Shown here in pieces: positions 15,679-17,256 of a stretch of 17,256 bases of DNA (position 1 is the first letter of the stretch; each line of letters begins with the position of its first letter). Position numbers and translations under genes: made by a program. Source of the DNA: an uncultured Bacilli bacterium (GTDB lineage: Bacteria; Bacillota_I; Bacilli_A; RFN20; CAG-826); the NCBI GenBank assembly GCA_944358755.1, contig CALVRY010000013.1, positions 1 through 17,256 of the forward strand. Reading direction: 5' to 3'. The notes beneath the pieces were generated by a model. That model searched no databases, was not told where the DNA came from, and saw only the letters and a program-made list of their open reading frames with translations.

Positions 15679-17256
15679 ATTTAATAACCCTTGGTTACTT
15701 TTCCTAATGATTCCGCTTGTAGCGCTTGTTATAGTGGGTTTCTTTTTGATGAGAAAAGAAAAGCGCTACACAAAGAAAAATATAATTTCTTTATCTCTTC
15801 ATTTAGTGATGGCTGTTTTGATTTCTTTTGCTTTTGCTGATCCACAATATCTAGCGATTGATAAAGAAACTCAAGTTTATGTTTTAGTTGATGCTTCAGC
15901 TAGTGAAAAAACTTCTGTGGAGCGAATTGATAAAGCAATAAAAAGCGTGAGGGATGAAGTTTTAAAAACACCAAATACTATGGTTGGTGTTATTCCTTTT
16001 GCTAAAGAAGCGACAACTTTAGTGGACCTTGGCGGGAATTTTAATTCAATTAACGATGTTTATAATGACTCACATTTTGACTATACAGCAACAAATTTAG
16101 AAAGTGCCTTACTTTATACCGCTGATAAATTTAATAATGATGCTTATAAAAGAATTGTTTTAATTTCAGATGGAAATGAAACAGATGGGGAAGCGATTAA
16201 TACAATTGAAACCTTAATGGAAAAAGGTATTACAGTTGATGCTATTAATCTTGAAGCCGATTTCCCGGTTGAAATTTCTTTAACTGGAATTAATTATACT
16301 GACAATACTTATTTAGATAGAGAAGAAAGTGTTGAAGCTTTAATTAACGCGTCTCAGCCTTCTAATGTCACTGTTAATTTATATAAAGATAATATAGTAA
16401 TTGATTCACGAAATATGTATTTAAGTAATGGCTTAAATGTCGTTAATTTTCCTTTAGATACATCAACTAGCGGTGAATTTAGATATAAAGTTGAAGTAGT
16501 TGCTCAAGATGGCTCTGACTTTAACGATACATTTATTGAAAACAATGCTCGTTCATTCATTCAAAATGTTTCAGCTGATTTTAAGATCTTATTTTTAGGA
16601 ACAAGTAATTCACAACTTAATAAATTTGTTGAACTTGCTGATTTATCTGAAGAAACCACTATTGATTCATATATCGATAAAAAAGATGTGCCTTATCTTC
16701 TTGAAGATTTAATCGACTATGATGAAATTATTTTATCTGATATTGATTTAACAGCTCTTACCAACTATTCTGAATTTGTTAATAATTTAACAACAGCTGT
16801 TTCAGTTTATGGAAAATCAGTATTTACTTTTGATTCAACCTATCTTGGAAATACAAATGATCCTGCTTTAGTTTTATATAATGATTTATTACCAGTTCAA
16901 TATCAACCTGATGATTCTCGTGCCTTAGTTCTTGTTATTGATTCTTCCGGTTCCATGGGCGGAAATAATATCAATATGGCTCTTCAAGGAGCAAAAAAAG
17001 TTGTCGATAAACTTGATGTTAACGATTCGATTGCAGTTGTAACTTTTGAAACCAACACAACTGTTCCAGTTACAATGACAACAATTAGAAACGAAGATAA
17101 TCGTCAAGACATTAAAGACAAGATTGATCATATTAAAGTTGGTGGTGGAACTAATATGATGAATGCGCTTGATGAAGCTTATAAACAAATTCAAGGTGTC
17201 ACAGCTGAATATAAAGATATTATTACACTTTCTGATGGAGTGGCTGGAGATGATAT
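15665..17256 (+). CDS. Second membrane VWA protein with two VWA domains (3' partial)
   Basis: The frame opens at the ATG at 15665, overlapping the previous gene by 14 bp, and is still open at the window edge; 530 residues are visible. Two N-terminal helices (about 11-29 and 44-62) end in ADP, as in the preceding gene. A first VWA domain follows: QVYVLVDASAS (MIDAS at Asp76-Ser80), TATNLESA and VLISDGNE. A beta-rich region and a GATase-like segment (FKILFLGTSNS at about 305, YDEIILSDIDL) lead to LLPVQY and a second, canonical VWA domain: LVLVIDSSGSMGG (Asp426), GGGTNMM and TLSDG near the edge. A VWA domain set inside a GATase-like fold is known in large VWA proteins of Clostridia and Chloroflexi. 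No strong ribosome site is seen, as expected for a coupled start. It is a paralogue of the preceding gene by layout and probably its membrane partner. The C-terminus is unseen. Confidence 0.9.
   Translation, partial: MNNFKFNNPWLLFLMIPLVALVIVGFFLMRKEKRYTKKNIISLSLHLVMAVLISFAFADPQYLAIDKETQVYVLVDASASEKTSVERIDKAIKSVRDEVLKTPNTMVGVIPFAKEATTLVDLGGNFNSINDVYNDSHFDYTATNLESALLYTADKFNNDAYKRIVLISDGNETDGEAINTIETLMEKGITVDAINLEADFPVEISLTGINYTDNTYLDREESVEALINASQPSNVTVNLYKDNIVIDSRNMYLSNGLNVVNFPLDTSTSGEFRYKVEVVAQDGSDFNDTFIENNARSFIQNVSADFKILFLGTSNSQLNKFVELADLSEETTIDSYIDKKDVPYLLEDLIDYDEIILSDIDLTALTNYSEFVNNLTTAVSVYGKSVFTFDSTYLGNTNDPALVLYNDLLPVQYQPDDSRALVLVIDSSGSMGGNNINMALQGAKKVVDKLDVNDSIAVVTFETNTTVPVTMTTIRNEDNRQDIKDKIDHIKVGGGTNMMNALDEAYKQIQGVTAEYKDIITLSDGVAGDD

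Noticed and set aside
16925..17194. Minus-strand ORF near the right edge
   Set aside because: Lies fully opposite the second VWA domain, whose MIDAS motifs prove the plus strand is coding.
6656..17256. Anti-phage defence island built on MoxR/VWA
   Set aside because: No nuclease, toxin, methylase, protease effector or phage gene is present; the lipoprotein and membrane content points to envelope biology.
1..17256. CRISPR array, tRNA or rRNA genes
   Set aside because: No regularly spaced direct repeats of CRISPR type and no tRNA or rRNA consensus segments were seen on either strand.

Overview
The window is AT-rich, and every gene lies on the + strand. It uses the standard bacterial code: TGA is a true stop at 13790-13792, and tryptophan is TGG throughout. 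Low GC, strong AAGGAGG-type ribosome sites, Gram-positive-style lipoproteins and a heavily modified Opp ATPase suggest an uncultured low-GC member of the Bacilli, of the gut RF39/Erysipelotrichales or Acholeplasma-like sort. That assignment is an inference from style, not from a marker gene.

Layout. (1) Positions 3-3536 hold the 3' part of a very large peptide-transporter ATPase. OppD-like and OppF-like halves are fused in one polypeptide, with long coiled-coil insertions, an acidic tail and a terminal DUF2188-like domain. A terminator follows. (2) Positions 3628-3903 hold a 260-bp MITE-like element with about 25-bp terminal inverted repeats and an 8-bp target duplication. (3) Positions 4017-6323 encode a monocistronic lipoprotein closed by a good terminator. 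(4) Positions 6390-6655 form a gene-free regulatory stretch with 11-bp-phased repeats. (5) From 6656 to the right edge runs one apparent operon: a 1195-residue lipoprotein made of about nine divergent repeats, a three-helix membrane protein with an acidic Gly-rich tail, a MoxR AAA+ ATPase, a DUF58 protein, a BatA-like membrane VWA protein, and a second membrane VWA protein with two VWA domains that is cut off by the window end. Gene spacings are 28, 35, 3, -4 and -14 bp.

How it may work. MoxR ATPases paired with DUF58 and VWA proteins are thought to act as chaperone-like machines for maturing or assembling protein complexes, often at the membrane. Here the conserved MoxR-DUF58-VWA-VWA core is preceded by a membrane protein and a giant repeat lipoprotein in what looks like one transcript, so the lipoprotein is a good candidate client or surface partner. 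The upstream lipoprotein at 4017 seems related: its C-terminal part resembles one repeat of the giant lipoprotein, and both genes have the same direct-repeat motif (TTAAGA-N5-TTAAGA-N9-TTAAAA) about 112-119 bp before their start codons. Together these suggest one co-regulated cell-envelope system.
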